NCBI GenBank assembly: GCA_021779935.1
Contig: JAJXZT010000040.1
Location: forward strand, 186,001 to 250,000
Direction of reading: 5' to 3'
DNA length: 64,000 nt
Source of the DNA: Acidobacteriota bacterium
GTDB lineage: Bacteria > Acidobacteriota > Terriglobia > Terriglobales > Acidobacteriaceae
The translations under genes and the position numbers were made by a program. The notes beneath the pieces are model-generated. The model had not been told where the DNA came from, ran no database searches, and saw nothing but the letters and a program-made list of their open reading frames with translations. This document shows, in pieces, positions 23,760 to 31,703 of the stretch (the stretch's first letter is position 1; each line of letters opens with the position of its first letter).

Positions 23760-24284
23760 ATGCGAATTCCCCGGCTGGATAGAGACCAGGTAGACGGCGA
23801 GACACAGAAGATTTTTGACAAATATCTCGAGGAACGCGGCAACGTGCCGAACATGTTCCGGACGGTGGCGCACCGACCGGAGATTTTCCGCACGATGATC
23901 GCGCACTTCCGGGCCGTGATGAACACGGGCACGCTTTCGCAGAAGCTGAAGGAACTGGTGATCGTACGGACATCGCAGATCAACCGCTGCGAATATTGAC
24001 TGTCTTCACACACCGCCTTGGCAAGGCGGCACGGATGGTCGGACGAACAGATCGACAACCTGGCGGATTTCCGCAACCGGACGGACTTCACGGATGCCGA
24101 GAAAGCGGCGCTGGAACTGGCGGAACGCGAAACGAGCCGACCACTGGAAGTCGACGATGCACTGTGGAGTGAATTAAAAAAATATTACAACGACGGCGAG
24201 ATCATAGAGCTGGCCGCGGCAATTGGATTGTTCAACTACTTCAACCGTTTCAACGATGCCCTGAAAATGGAGCCTACCAAGTGA
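23760..24284 (+). CDS. AhpD-like (carboxymuconolactone decarboxylase family) protein, probable selenoprotein with in-frame TGA
   Basis: 174 residues if TGA 23997-23999 is read as selenocysteine (residue 80). ATG 23760 is fixed by AGGAGG just upstream. The motif reads C77-E-Y-U80-L-S-S-H84 with Glu65 twelve residues earlier. This is exactly the spacing of the AhpD catalytic residues Glu118, Cys130, Cys133 and His137. Sequence on both sides of the TGA is family-typical: KELVIVRTSQINRCEY before, then HTALARRHGWSDEQIDNL and FTDAEKAALELAERE after. AhpD-type proteins are thiol peroxidases or disulfide reductases. A hairpin suited to a bacterial SECIS follows the TGA. The full-length stop overlaps the next gene's GTG. 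A nonsense mutation or sequencing error is the alternative. No selA/selB/selC/selD gene is visible here. Confidence 0.8.
24013..24029 (+). promoter_or_regulatory. Candidate bacterial SECIS stem-loop
   Basis: CCGCCTT (24013-24019), loop GGC (24020-24022), AAGGCGG (24023-24029): a perfect 7-bp stem. The apical loop begins 20 bases after the TGA and starts with GG. Known bacterial SECIS elements have a G within the first two loop bases and a loop about 16-37 bases from the UGA, so both criteria are met. The hairpin lies inside the coding sequence of the AhpD-like gene, as expected in bacteria. Confidence 0.65.
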
Positions 24285-24751
24285 AATTATCGAGAGTAGT
24301 GCCTGCGGTCCTGATGTTTGCGGCCGTGATGATTCTCGCTCTGCCGGTAATGGCAGCGGACGATCCGTGCATCCCTTTTGAAAAAGCACCGGAGTATATC
24401 GGCAAGAAAGTCTGCGTAAAGGGGACGCTGGTGCGCGTCTCCATGTTGAAGAGCGGCACGATGTTTCTCAACTTCTGCCAGGACTATCGCAACTGTCCGT
24501 TCACGGTGGTCATCTTCCGCAGCGACGCGCCCGATATCGGAGACTTGCGCGCGCTGCAAGGCAAGGAGATCCGGGTGGAAGGCAAAGTTCGCGACTACAA
24601 GGGGCAGGCGGAGATCGTGATGCGGGACCGCAAACAACTGCTGGTGGATTTCAACCGCGTTCCGCTGCCGGCCGAGTTTGATGCCACTCGTGACGACGCG
24701 GTGCGGCGTGGTGCGATGCCGCGTCAGGATCGTCGCGGACGGGCGTGGTAG
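24281..24751 (+). CDS. Exported OB-fold domain protein
   Basis: 156 residues, GTG start overlapping the stop of the AhpD-like gene by 4 bases, so translation is probably coupled. The signal peptide is about 1-25 (VVPAVLMFAAVMILALPVMA). Residues about 30-125 look like a small OB-fold/nucleic-acid-binding-like domain: EYIGKKVCVKGTLVRV, TMFLNFCQDYRNCPFTVVIF, LRALQGKEIRVEGKVRDYKGQAEIVM. Similar domains occur in exported nucleases and in stand-alone periplasmic proteins. Three cysteines after the signal (positions about 30, 46, 66, with a fourth at 72) could form disulfides. No catalytic domain is attached. Confidence 0.75.
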   Translation: MKLSRVVPAVLMFAAVMILALPVMAADDPCIPFEKAPEYIGKKVCVKGTLVRVSMLKSGTMFLNFCQDYRNCPFTVVIFRSDAPDIGDLRALQGKEIRVEGKVRDYKGQAEIVMRDRKQLLVDFNRVPLPAEFDATRDDAVRRGAMPRQDRRGRAW

Positions 24752-24772
24752 CAAAAAGATTAAGTGGAAGAA

Positions 24773-24799
24773 AGAGCGCCCGCCGAGGCGCTCTTTTTA
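24773..24799 (+). terminator. Rho-independent terminator after the OB-fold gene
   Basis: A perfect 8-bp stem AGAGCGCC/GGCGCTCT with a 6-base loop (24773-24794), followed by TTTTTAT. It ends 2 bases before the stop of the convergent glycosyltransferase gene. Confidence 0.88.
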
Positions 24800-24800
24800 T

Positions 24801-25994
24801 TTATCGCAAAGATGAGCGCAGTTCGCTAAGCGGATAGAGCGTCCCCCGCCAGACGATGCCGCCACGCCAGAGCGCGGAGACCGTCGAGTTGACGATGGCG
24901 CCGGCCATCAGCACGGTCGAAACCGGGTGCAAGAGGATGTATAGCGGCGAGATAGTCGAACGCTTCGACATCCCGACATACAGTCCAAAGATGCAAGCAA
25001 GCGCTAGCGCATAACCAGGCCACGCCCAGCCACGCGCGAAGATCACGCCGAGAAACGGCGAGAGATTGAGCGCAAGCAATCCAATGAACGCTCCAGCGGA
25101 CATGGCGATGTTGTAGCGGAACTCGGCGAATAGGTTTTTGTTGAGGTTACGCACCATGCCGAGCGCACCATGGGCCCAGCGAATGCGCACGAGGTCGCGT
25201 CCGAAGGCGTTTCGCTGAGCGTATCCGTGCTGCTTTACCAGCGCGCCGAGCTGCATGTCATCGACGACGGCGAGCCGCATTCGCTCATACGTTCCGAGCG
25301 CTTCGTAAACATCGCGACGAATGAAATTGAATGCGCCGACGCCCATGTGATCCTTCGATTTCGGGTCGGCAACTTTCCACGGACGATGCGCAAAAACGAA
25401 GAGCGCCTGGAAGAAGGCGATCATCATGCGCTCGCCGACGCTCTCCATGACGATGGTTGGAAGCAGAACGACGTGGTCGGCACGTTCGCGTTGTGCATAA
25501 GCGAGACAGCGCCGCAGGGCGTCGGGACGCTGGTGGACATCGGCATCGGTGAAGAGGAGCCAGTCGCCGGTGGCGCGCTGCGCAGCCGTCCACATGGCAT
25601 GAGTTTTGCCGAGCCAACGCGGCGGCAGCTCGCGAACATGGACAACGGTGACGCGACCTCGCGCGGATACGTCGGACGCGATGGCGTCAACGATCTCTCC
25701 GGTGCGATCGGTGGAGCGATCATTGACGACGATGATTTCGTAATTCGGATAATCGAGCTCAAGCAGCGAGCGCAGAGCGGGCTCGATGGTCGCGGCCTCG
25801 TTGCGCGCGGGGACGATGATGCTGACGCGGGGCGTGCGCTTCCCTGCCGGAGTGACGATTTCCGCGGCGGGAATGTCCCACTGCGACTGCGTCAGTTCGG
25901 CAAGTTTGCTCATGCCGAACCCGGCACGAACGGCGCTCCAAAGCCAGACAAGCGCCAGGCTCCAGGCAGCTAACAGATTCAACAAGTGGATCAC
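24801..25994 (-). CDS. Membrane GT2 glycosyltransferase
   Basis: 397 residues: one N-terminal hydrophobic helix (about 5-22), a GT-A domain, then three or four C-terminal transmembrane helices. GT2 signatures are VSIIVPARNEA, the nucleotide-binding VNDRSTDRT, the DxD site FTDADVHQRPD, and acceptor-region residues VVDDMQLGALVKQHGY. Related enzymes include CrtQ-type carotenoid glycosyltransferases and hopene-associated HpnB-like proteins. It lacks the ceramide-glucosyltransferase features of HpnI. It starts 2 bases after the MFS gene stop, so the two are surely co-transcribed, suggesting a lipid-linked or exported glycoside. The product is unknown. Confidence 0.83.
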   Translation of the reverse strand: MIHLLNLLAAWSLALVWLWSAVRAGFGMSKLAELTQSQWDIPAAEIVTPAGKRTPRVSIIVPARNEAATIEPALRSLLELDYPNYEIIVVNDRSTDRTGEIVDAIASDVSARGRVTVVHVRELPPRWLGKTHAMWTAAQRATGDWLLFTDADVHQRPDALRRCLAYAQRERADHVVLLPTIVMESVGERMMIAFFQALFVFAHRPWKVADPKSKDHMGVGAFNFIRRDVYEALGTYERMRLAVVDDMQLGALVKQHGYAQRNAFGRDLVRIRWAHGALGMVRNLNKNLFAEFRYNIAMSAGAFIGLLALNLSPFLGVIFARGWAWPGYALALACIFGLYVGMSKRSTISPLYILLHPVSTVLMAGAIVNSTVSALWRGGIVWRGTLYPLSELRSSLR

Positions 25995-25996
25995 TT

Positions 25997-27271
25997 TCAG
26001 GCCTCGACTCCATTATCAGGGGTTGGGACCGGCGGCGCGAAGCGCATCCCGTAGAAAAGTATTCCGGCGGAAAGTGCAACCGCAACGGTGGCCGCGAGAA
26101 ACGCCGTCTGGAAATTGCTGCGATCCGAGATGTAGCCCATCAGGGTGGGAGAGAGCGCGTCGCCAAGGATGTGAATGGTGAAGAGATTGACCGCAATCGC
26201 CGTGGCGCGGATGTTGGCATCGACGGAGTTGACGAGCGCGGCGTTGAGCGGCGCAGTGTTGAGCAACAAGAAAAATTCGCCGCAAAAAATTGCCGGATAC
26301 ATTGCCGAGCCGGTAAAGTATACCGCCGCGAGAATCGCGGGCACGGCCAGTGTCATGCCAATGGCGGAGACAAGATAGTACGAGCCGCGATGATAGCGAA
26401 GCAGCCGGTCACCCAACCAGCCGCCAAGAAGCGTTGCGAGAATTCCGCTGGCAAGGGTGAGAAGGCCGAAGGTTTCGTTGGCGTTATTCAGCGGAACATG
26501 GCGCACTCGGGAGAGGAAGGTCGGCATCCAGACCTGCATACCGCCGACGGCGAAGGTCATCATGGCCATGCCAAGGCTGCAAGTCCAGAAGGCGCGGTTG
26601 CGTGTAAGACCGAGTAGCGTTCCGCGCTCGATGGTGCGCGGCAAGTGATCTGCCGCACCACGCACCGGCTCCGGCGTGAACATCAGCAGAAGCGCGAGCA
26701 GCACTCCGGGGCCGGCGGCGACATAAAAGGGAGATCGCCAACCGAAGTGGTGCCCCATGTAGCCGCCGAGCAGATAGCCCATGGCGGTACCAACAGGAAT
26801 CGCAAGATAGAAAATCGAGAGGATGCGCCCGCGACGATGCTCCGGAAACATGTCGGAGAGGAACGCGGGAGAGATGGTGACGAACGTCGCTTCGCCGATG
26901 CCGACGACGGTGTGGCGAATCAATAGTTCGGTGAAGTTGTGCGTGACGCCCGTGAGCAGCGTGGCGCCGCTCCAGATGAGGGCGCCGGCGACCATGATGG
27001 TGCGCCGGGGAAAGCGGTCGGCAAGCACGCCCATGAAGGGCGCGGTGAGCATGTAGCAGATAAAGAATGCCGAAGTCAGCCAGCCGAATTCAGCATCGGA
27101 CTTATGGAACTCCGCCTGGACCAGCGGCTGCACGGCAAAGAGCACCGAACGGTCAATGTAATTGACGAAGTTGAGCGCCGTCAGGATAAAGAGCGCGGTT
27201 TTTGCCCAGCGCGTGCTCTTTTCCAGGACACCAGATGCCGTTGCCATTTTGACGGATTCCGGAAGCTCCAC
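25997..27271 (-). CDS. Major facilitator superfamily transporter (spinster-like)
   Basis: 424 residues with 12 predicted transmembrane helices. Start is GTG 27271, or ATG eight codons later. MFS loop signatures are visible: GVLADRFPRRTIMVAG between helices 2 and 3, and GGWLGDRLLRYHRG in the second half. ALNFVNYIDRSVLFAVQPLVQAEF at the first helix is characteristic of the spinster/hexuronate-like (Spns) branch, which carries lipids, sugars or organic anions in different organisms. The adjacent glycosyltransferase gene follows by 2 bases, and queF lies 35 bases upstream on the same strand. The substrate is unknown. Confidence 0.87.
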   Translation of the reverse strand: MELPESVKMATASGVLEKSTRWAKTALFILTALNFVNYIDRSVLFAVQPLVQAEFHKSDAEFGWLTSAFFICYMLTAPFMGVLADRFPRRTIMVAGALIWSGATLLTGVTHNFTELLIRHTVVGIGEATFVTISPAFLSDMFPEHRRGRILSIFYLAIPVGTAMGYLLGGYMGHHFGWRSPFYVAAGPGVLLALLLMFTPEPVRGAADHLPRTIERGTLLGLTRNRAFWTCSLGMAMMTFAVGGMQVWMPTFLSRVRHVPLNNANETFGLLTLASGILATLLGGWLGDRLLRYHRGSYYLVSAIGMTLAVPAILAAVYFTGSAMYPAIFCGEFFLLLNTAPLNAALVNSVDANIRATAIAVNLFTIHILGDALSPTLMGYISDRSNFQTAFLAATVAVALSAGILFYGMRFAPPVPTPDNGVEA

Positions 27272-27306
27272 AGTGCGCCGAGTCTACCACGGCGGAACGT
27301 TTGCCA

Positions 27307-27720
27307 CTACCGGCGCTTTGGGCGTGGCCAGCGAGCAACGACGGTGGTGCCGAGTCCGCCGCGCGGACGAAACTCGCCGCGCACTTCAGCCCATACAGGG
27401 CGGGTGGCCTTCACTATATCCTCAAGCACCTGGTTGACGACATTCTCCTGGAAGATGCCGAGGTTGCGATAGCAATTGACGTATTCCTTGAGCGACTTCA
27501 ATTCGAAACAGAGCTTGTCCGGCATATACCGGATCCAGATGGTCCCGAAGTCGGGCAAGCTGGTCTTGGGGCAGACGGAGGTAAATTCAGGAATGTCAAT
27601 CTCGATTTCGTAGCCGGGGAATTGATTCGGCCACGTCTCGATTTCCGGAAAGTTGAAATCGAGGCCGGATTTCGCGTGGTCCGGGGTATAACCGAGCCGG
27701 GTCGCCTTGTTCTTTGCCAT
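27307..27720 (-). CDS. queF: NADPH-dependent 7-cyano-7-deazaguanine reductase QueF
   Basis: 137 residues, the unimodal (short) QueF type. It reduces preQ0 to preQ1 with two NADPH in queuosine tRNA biosynthesis. The catalytic cysteine Cys50 lies in EFTSVCPKTSLPDFG, with Asp57 as proton donor. The QueF substrate motif appears as FELKSLKEYVNCYRN followed by the conserved Glu in FQEN. It is the first gene of an apparent queF-MFS-GT transcript. I searched the short upstream region by eye for a preQ1 riboswitch and did not see one. Confidence 0.95.
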   Translation of the reverse strand: MAKNKATRLGYTPDHAKSGLDFNFPEIETWPNQFPGYEIEIDIPEFTSVCPKTSLPDFGTIWIRYMPDKLCFELKSLKEYVNCYRNLGIFQENVVNQVLEDIVKATRPVWAEVRGEFRPRGGLGTTVVARWPRPKRR

Positions 27721-28112
27721 GGAGCTATTTTACTGGAAGACGGCGGTCCTGGTGGACGGTGGGATATCCGGATGTGTCCCACGATGAGCCGGCGATTCCC
27801 CCGATTGGGCATTCCGGGAGTGGCCCCGGCAGGAGGCGAACGCGTACAATATGATGTAGCCCGCAGGCTGGTATTGAGGCCGCGGAGGATCCTGCTATCC
27901 GGCATGGATTCGAACGCTGCTGCCGCGTTGCGCCGGACGGCTGGCACTGAGAGTCCGGAGAGGCCGATGCATCCAAGAATCGGCCAGCGTTGTCGTCGCA
28001 AGGTTGCAAAAGGCTACATCACGATACTTGTAAAACCATGTCCTGAGGCCTAGTCTGGCGCATCTGGACCCAACATGATTGTGGTGATTATTACAGGCAA
28101 GCACGGATACTC
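27721..28112. other. 392-base non-coding region between divergent genes
   Basis: Lies between queF and the HlyD-like adaptor. It has no credible protein gene or tRNA. It must hold the two divergent promoters, but I could not identify convincing -35/-10 pairs. Some short GC-rich inverted repeats occur without T-tracts. Confidence 0.55.
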
Positions 28113-29372
28113 ATGGCCAACGGAAATAACGGCAGTGCGAAAAGCGGCTGGCGGCGCACGGTAATCATCCTCTCCGTTCCGCTCGTCATCCTGATCCTGG
28201 TGAGCGCATTCATGGCGCTGCGTCCCAAGCGGATTCGGATTATGATCACGCAGCCCGTCCGCAAGAACATCACCGACACGATCACAACCAACGGCAAAGT
28301 TGAACCGCTTCAGAACTTTGAAGCCCATGCTCCAGTCGCAACCATCGTACGGCGAATCCTAGTGAATGAAGGCCAGAGAGTGCACCGCGGTCAACTCCTG
28401 CTGGAACTGGACGCCACGGATGCACGCGCCGCGGTCGCCAAGGGGCAAGCACAGTTGAAATCGGCGGAAGCGGCAGAGGCAGCGGTACGCGCCGGCGGAA
28501 CACAGGCGGAAATTCTGTCGCGCGAGACGGACCTGACAAAAGCGAAAACCGACCTGGCAACCGCAAAGCGCAACCTTACGGCGCTGGAACGGTTAGAACA
28601 GAGTGGCGCCGCTTCTCGCGGAGAAGTGCTGGCGGCCCGCGAACGCGTGAAACGCGCGCAGGCAGATGCCGACCTGCTGGCACGCAACGGCAAGGACCGT
28701 TCGTCTCCGCAGGAACGCGCCAGTGTGGAGGCCGCAGTGGCCGAGGCGCGAGCCGCGCTGCAGGCGGCTGCAGACGTGTTGCGCAACTCGATGGTTCGCG
28801 CGCCGTTCGATGGAACCGTCTACGCGATTCCAGTTCGGCAGGACGCGTTCGTCAACACCGGCGACCTGCTGCTGCAGATGGCGAACCTGGACGAGATGCA
28901 GGTGCGAACTTTTGTGGACGAACCCGAGATCGGCCGGCTGGCACTGGGACAACCGGTGCAGGTCACGTGGGACGCGGTTCCCGGTCGAGCATGGACAGGC
29001 CACGTAAAGACCCTGCCGAGCACGGTGGTGAACCGCGGAAGCCGAGTGGTGGGAGAAACAATGTGCTCGGTAACAAATAACGATGGGAAGCTGTTGCCTA
29101 ATATCAACGTGAACGTCACGATCATCACATCGAGCAAAGCCAATGCATTGGTCATCCCGCGCGAGGCGCTAAAAGAGATCGACGGCAGGAAATACGTTTA
29201 CATCGTGAGGGACAACCGGCTGGTACGGCGCGAAGTGACTACGGGAGTCTCCGACCTGACGAGCATCGAGATTGCGGAAGGATTGAACGCCAACGAGACG
29301 ATCGCGGTTTCCTCCCTCAGTCCGACGCCGCTGACCGACGGGATCATGGTCAAGATTATTGGGAGTCAGTAG
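28113..29372 (+). CDS. HlyD/MacA-like periplasmic adaptor (membrane fusion protein)
   Basis: 419 residues. An N-terminal signal-anchor helix (about 16-36) is followed by a biotinyl/lipoyl-like half (THNG-type start at ITTNGKVEPLQNFEAHAP and VNEGQRVHRGQLLLELD). A long alpha-helical hairpin rich in Ala/Lys/Glu spans about 100-230, and the second lipoyl half begins VRAPFDGTVYAIPV. The beta-barrel and membrane-proximal parts follow. It bridges an inner-membrane pump to a TolC channel. It is co-directional with a TPR gene (2-base gap) and a TolC-like gene. A MacB-type permease converges from the other side, so the tripartite pump is probably MacAB-TolC-like. Confidence 0.9.
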   Translation: MANGNNGSAKSGWRRTVIILSVPLVILILVSAFMALRPKRIRIMITQPVRKNITDTITTNGKVEPLQNFEAHAPVATIVRRILVNEGQRVHRGQLLLELDATDARAAVAKGQAQLKSAEAAEAAVRAGGTQAEILSRETDLTKAKTDLATAKRNLTALERLEQSGAASRGEVLAARERVKRAQADADLLARNGKDRSSPQERASVEAAVAEARAALQAAADVLRNSMVRAPFDGTVYAIPVRQDAFVNTGDLLLQMANLDEMQVRTFVDEPEIGRLALGQPVQVTWDAVPGRAWTGHVKTLPSTVVNRGSRVVGETMCSVTNNDGKLLPNINVNVTIITSSKANALVIPREALKEIDGRKYVYIVRDNRLVRREVTTGVSDLTSIEIAEGLNANETIAVSSLSPTPLTDGIMVKIIGSQ

Positions 29373-29374
29373 TA

Positions 29375-30343
29375 ATGGTGCGGTATTCCAAATTATTTGC
29401 AGTCATAGTTTTTTGCCTGCTTCTGGCGGGAGTTGCGGCCTCGGCCGAACCAGCTTGCATGGATTTGCTGACGGCGGGCCGCGCGGACGATGCGATTCGT
29501 TCCCTGACGCAGAAGACCAATTCCAACGCGGCTACGGCGCAGGATTACAACCTGCTGTGCCGCGTGTATTTCTCCCTGGAAGATTGGGACAACGCCGTGA
29601 AGTATGGCGAACGTTCCGTGCAACTGAATCCGAACGTCTCGTCCTACTATCTCTGGCTGGCGCGTTCCTACGGGGAGAAGGCAGACAGCGTCGGCGCGCT
29701 CGCGGCCATTGGGCCGGCAAGAAAATCGGTGGCGGCGTTCGAGAAGGCCGTTCAACTGGATCCGAACGACCCGGGCGCACGGCACGACCTGGCGGAGTTC
29801 TATGCGACCGCGCCTTCCATCATCGGCGGCGGCAAGGATAAAGCGCGACGGCTGGCGGATGAGATCGCGACGAAAGACCCGGTAACGGCGGCGTCCATAC
29901 GGGCAATGGTGGCGGCTCGCGAGGGAAACTACGCTGAAGCCGAGCGGCAATACAAGCTGGCAATTTCGACCAGCGGAAATTCAGCGCAGGAGTGGCTGGA
30001 GATTGCGAACTTCTACCGGCGTCGCAAGCAGTTCAGCGAATTCGAAAACGCCGTGGTGCAGGCAATGAATGCGCCGAAGAAGCGGCCGCAGGACCTGTTC
30101 GACGCGGGAGAGTTGCTGGTGGCGGGTGGCAGGAACCTGCCGGGCGCGACAAAAATTCTGGAGTCGTATATCGCCGGACCAACAAGCGATACGGGGCCGG
30201 TCTTCCGCGCTCACTACCTGCTGGGACGCGCATACCAGGGACTCGGCGATCGTGACTCTGCGATTCGCGAATACCGAGCAGCACTGGCACTGGCCAAAAA
30301 CTACAAGCCCGCGCAAGTAGCCTTGCGCAGGATCGGCGGCTAA
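29375..30343 (+). CDS. Secreted TPR-repeat protein
   Basis: 322 residues, signal peptide about 1-24 (LFAVIVFCLLLAGVAASAEP). At least five TPR units are visible, for example around WDNAVKYGERSVQLNPN, VAAFEKAVQLDPNDPGARH, YAEAERQYKLAISTS and the C-terminal GDRDSAIREYRAALALAKNYKPA. It is sandwiched between the adaptor gene (2-base gap) and the TolC-like gene (37-base gap to its preferred start). This implies a periplasmic accessory or scaffold role in the same export system. Confidence 0.85.
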   Translation: MVRYSKLFAVIVFCLLLAGVAASAEPACMDLLTAGRADDAIRSLTQKTNSNAATAQDYNLLCRVYFSLEDWDNAVKYGERSVQLNPNVSSYYLWLARSYGEKADSVGALAAIGPARKSVAAFEKAVQLDPNDPGARHDLAEFYATAPSIIGGGKDKARRLADEIATKDPVTAASIRAMVAAREGNYAEAERQYKLAISTSGNSAQEWLEIANFYRRRKQFSEFENAVVQAMNAPKKRPQDLFDAGELLVAGGRNLPGATKILESYIAGPTSDTGPVFRAHYLLGRAYQGLGDRDSAIREYRAALALAKNYKPAQVALRRIGG

Positions 30344-30380
30344 AGTCGCGACAATGCGTGCTCAATCGAAAGGTGACCTG

Positions 30381-31694
30381 ATGGAATTCCGTGAGGGCAG
30401 TGGTCGACTAGTGCGACTGATGATGTGCGCGCTCATCGCCTGCACTCCGCTGGCGGCGCAAACCGCACCCGTGCCGTTTCAGCGCGTTCTGGAACTGGCG
30501 CTGCAGCACAGCGGAACCATGACGATCGCCCAAGCGGACCAGACGAAGGCGCATGACGCATACCTGGAAACGCGCGCGGGCTTTTTGCCGCAAGTGATCT
30601 TTGGCTCGGGCCTTGGCTACTCGTACGGCGTTCCGCTCTCGATTGAGGGCTCGGCGCCATCGGTGTTCAACATCAACTCACAGCAGTTTCTGCTCAACTT
30701 CGCACAACACTCTCTTTTGAAGGCATCCAAGACGGACTGGAATGCGACGCGGATCAGCCTGGAAGACCGGAAGAACGATGTCATCCTGCGAACCGCGCTG
30801 GCATATATCGAACTCGACAACCTGGCGGCGCGAATGAAATCGCTGGAAGAAGAGAGCCAGGTGGCACGGAAGGCTGTCTACATCAGCAACGCGCGCAAGA
30901 CAGAAGGGCTCGACAGCGATCTCGACCTGAAGAAGACACAGCTTGCGGCGGCACGAGTGGAGATGCGCATCGCCAATGCGCAAGGCCGGGCCGACGTATT
31001 GCGTGAGCGGCTTTCCAAACTGACGGGGCTGCCGGTAGCGGCCATCGAGACGGCGTCGGATTCAATACCGAAGACGCCGGAAGTCTCGCAGGACGCAGAC
31101 GCGGCGTCAGTGGCGGTGCACAGCAGCAGCGACGTAAAACTGGCGGACGAGAAGATCCGCTCAGCGCAACTCCGCGCGGATGCGGAGAAGAAGCAGATGC
31201 TTCCCTCCATCGATCTGGCCGGCCAATATGCGATGCTGACAACCTTCAACAACTACGACCAGTACTACCGGAAGTTTTCGCGCAACAATTACAGCATCGG
31301 CCTCAACATACGATTTCCCTTCCTCGATTTTGCGCAGCGTGCGCGAGCCGACGCTGCCCGGGCCGACGTGGTGAAGGCAAAAGCCGAGGCGCAACAGGTG
31401 CGCGGCAAGGTTTCCGAGGCGGCGGTGGAGTTGCAAAGGAGCCTGAGGCAGTTGCAGGCGGCGGAAGAAGTTGCGCGGCTGGATTATGAAGTCGCAAAAG
31501 GCACTGTAGCGGCCATACACGCGAAGATCCAATCCGGCGATGCAACGTTGAAAGATGAAGAACAGGCCCGCATGGACGCCTCCGACAAGCAGGCCACCTA
31601 CCTGGAAGCCGCATTTGCGCTGGCCAAGGCCAAGCTGGAGTTCATCCGTCAGACAGGCGACCTACAGGCCTGGGCACTGGCGGCCGGCCGCTGA
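30381..31694 (+). CDS. TolC-like outer-membrane efflux protein
   Basis: 437 residues from ATG 30381 (GAAAGGTGA upstream); an ATG nine codons earlier is also in frame. A signal peptide is present (LMMCALIACTPLAAQ). The two OEP repeats show the typical coiled, Ala-rich helical sequence and beta segments (FGSGLGYSY and YSIGLNIRFPFLDFAQR). It forms the trimeric outer-membrane exit duct for the adaptor and pump encoded next to it. It converges on the MacB-type permease gene with a 9-base gap. Confidence 0.9.
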   Translation: MEFREGSGRLVRLMMCALIACTPLAAQTAPVPFQRVLELALQHSGTMTIAQADQTKAHDAYLETRAGFLPQVIFGSGLGYSYGVPLSIEGSAPSVFNINSQQFLLNFAQHSLLKASKTDWNATRISLEDRKNDVILRTALAYIELDNLAARMKSLEEESQVARKAVYISNARKTEGLDSDLDLKKTQLAAARVEMRIANAQGRADVLRERLSKLTGLPVAAIETASDSIPKTPEVSQDADAASVAVHSSSDVKLADEKIRSAQLRADAEKKQMLPSIDLAGQYAMLTTFNNYDQYYRKFSRNNYSIGLNIRFPFLDFAQRARADAARADVVKAKAEAQQVRGKVSEAAVELQRSLRQLQAAEEVARLDYEVAKGTVAAIHAKIQSGDATLKDEEQARMDASDKQATYLEAAFALAKAKLEFIRQTGDLQAWALAAGR

Positions 31695-31703
31695 ACGGTT
31701 GCG

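Noticed and set aside
23709-23999. Short AhpD-like ORF ending at TGA, read as a truncated gene or pseudogene
   Set aside because: The frame continues without any other lesion through family-typical sequence to 24284. The TGA is exactly at a catalytic Cys, and a SECIS-like hairpin follows; selenocysteine explains it better than decay.
24018-24284. Separate small gene starting after the TGA
   Set aside because: It is the in-frame C-terminal half of the AhpD-like protein and has no ribosome-binding site of its own.
24801-25994. Calling the GT2 gene HpnI because of nearby hopanoid genes
   Set aside because: HpnI is a ceramide-glucosyltransferase-like GT; this protein has generic GT2 motifs and is paired with an MFS gene, 7 kb from hpnJ.
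27721-27800. preQ1 riboswitch upstream of queF
   Set aside because: No preQ1 aptamer-like hairpin with the A-rich tail could be seen on the minus strand.
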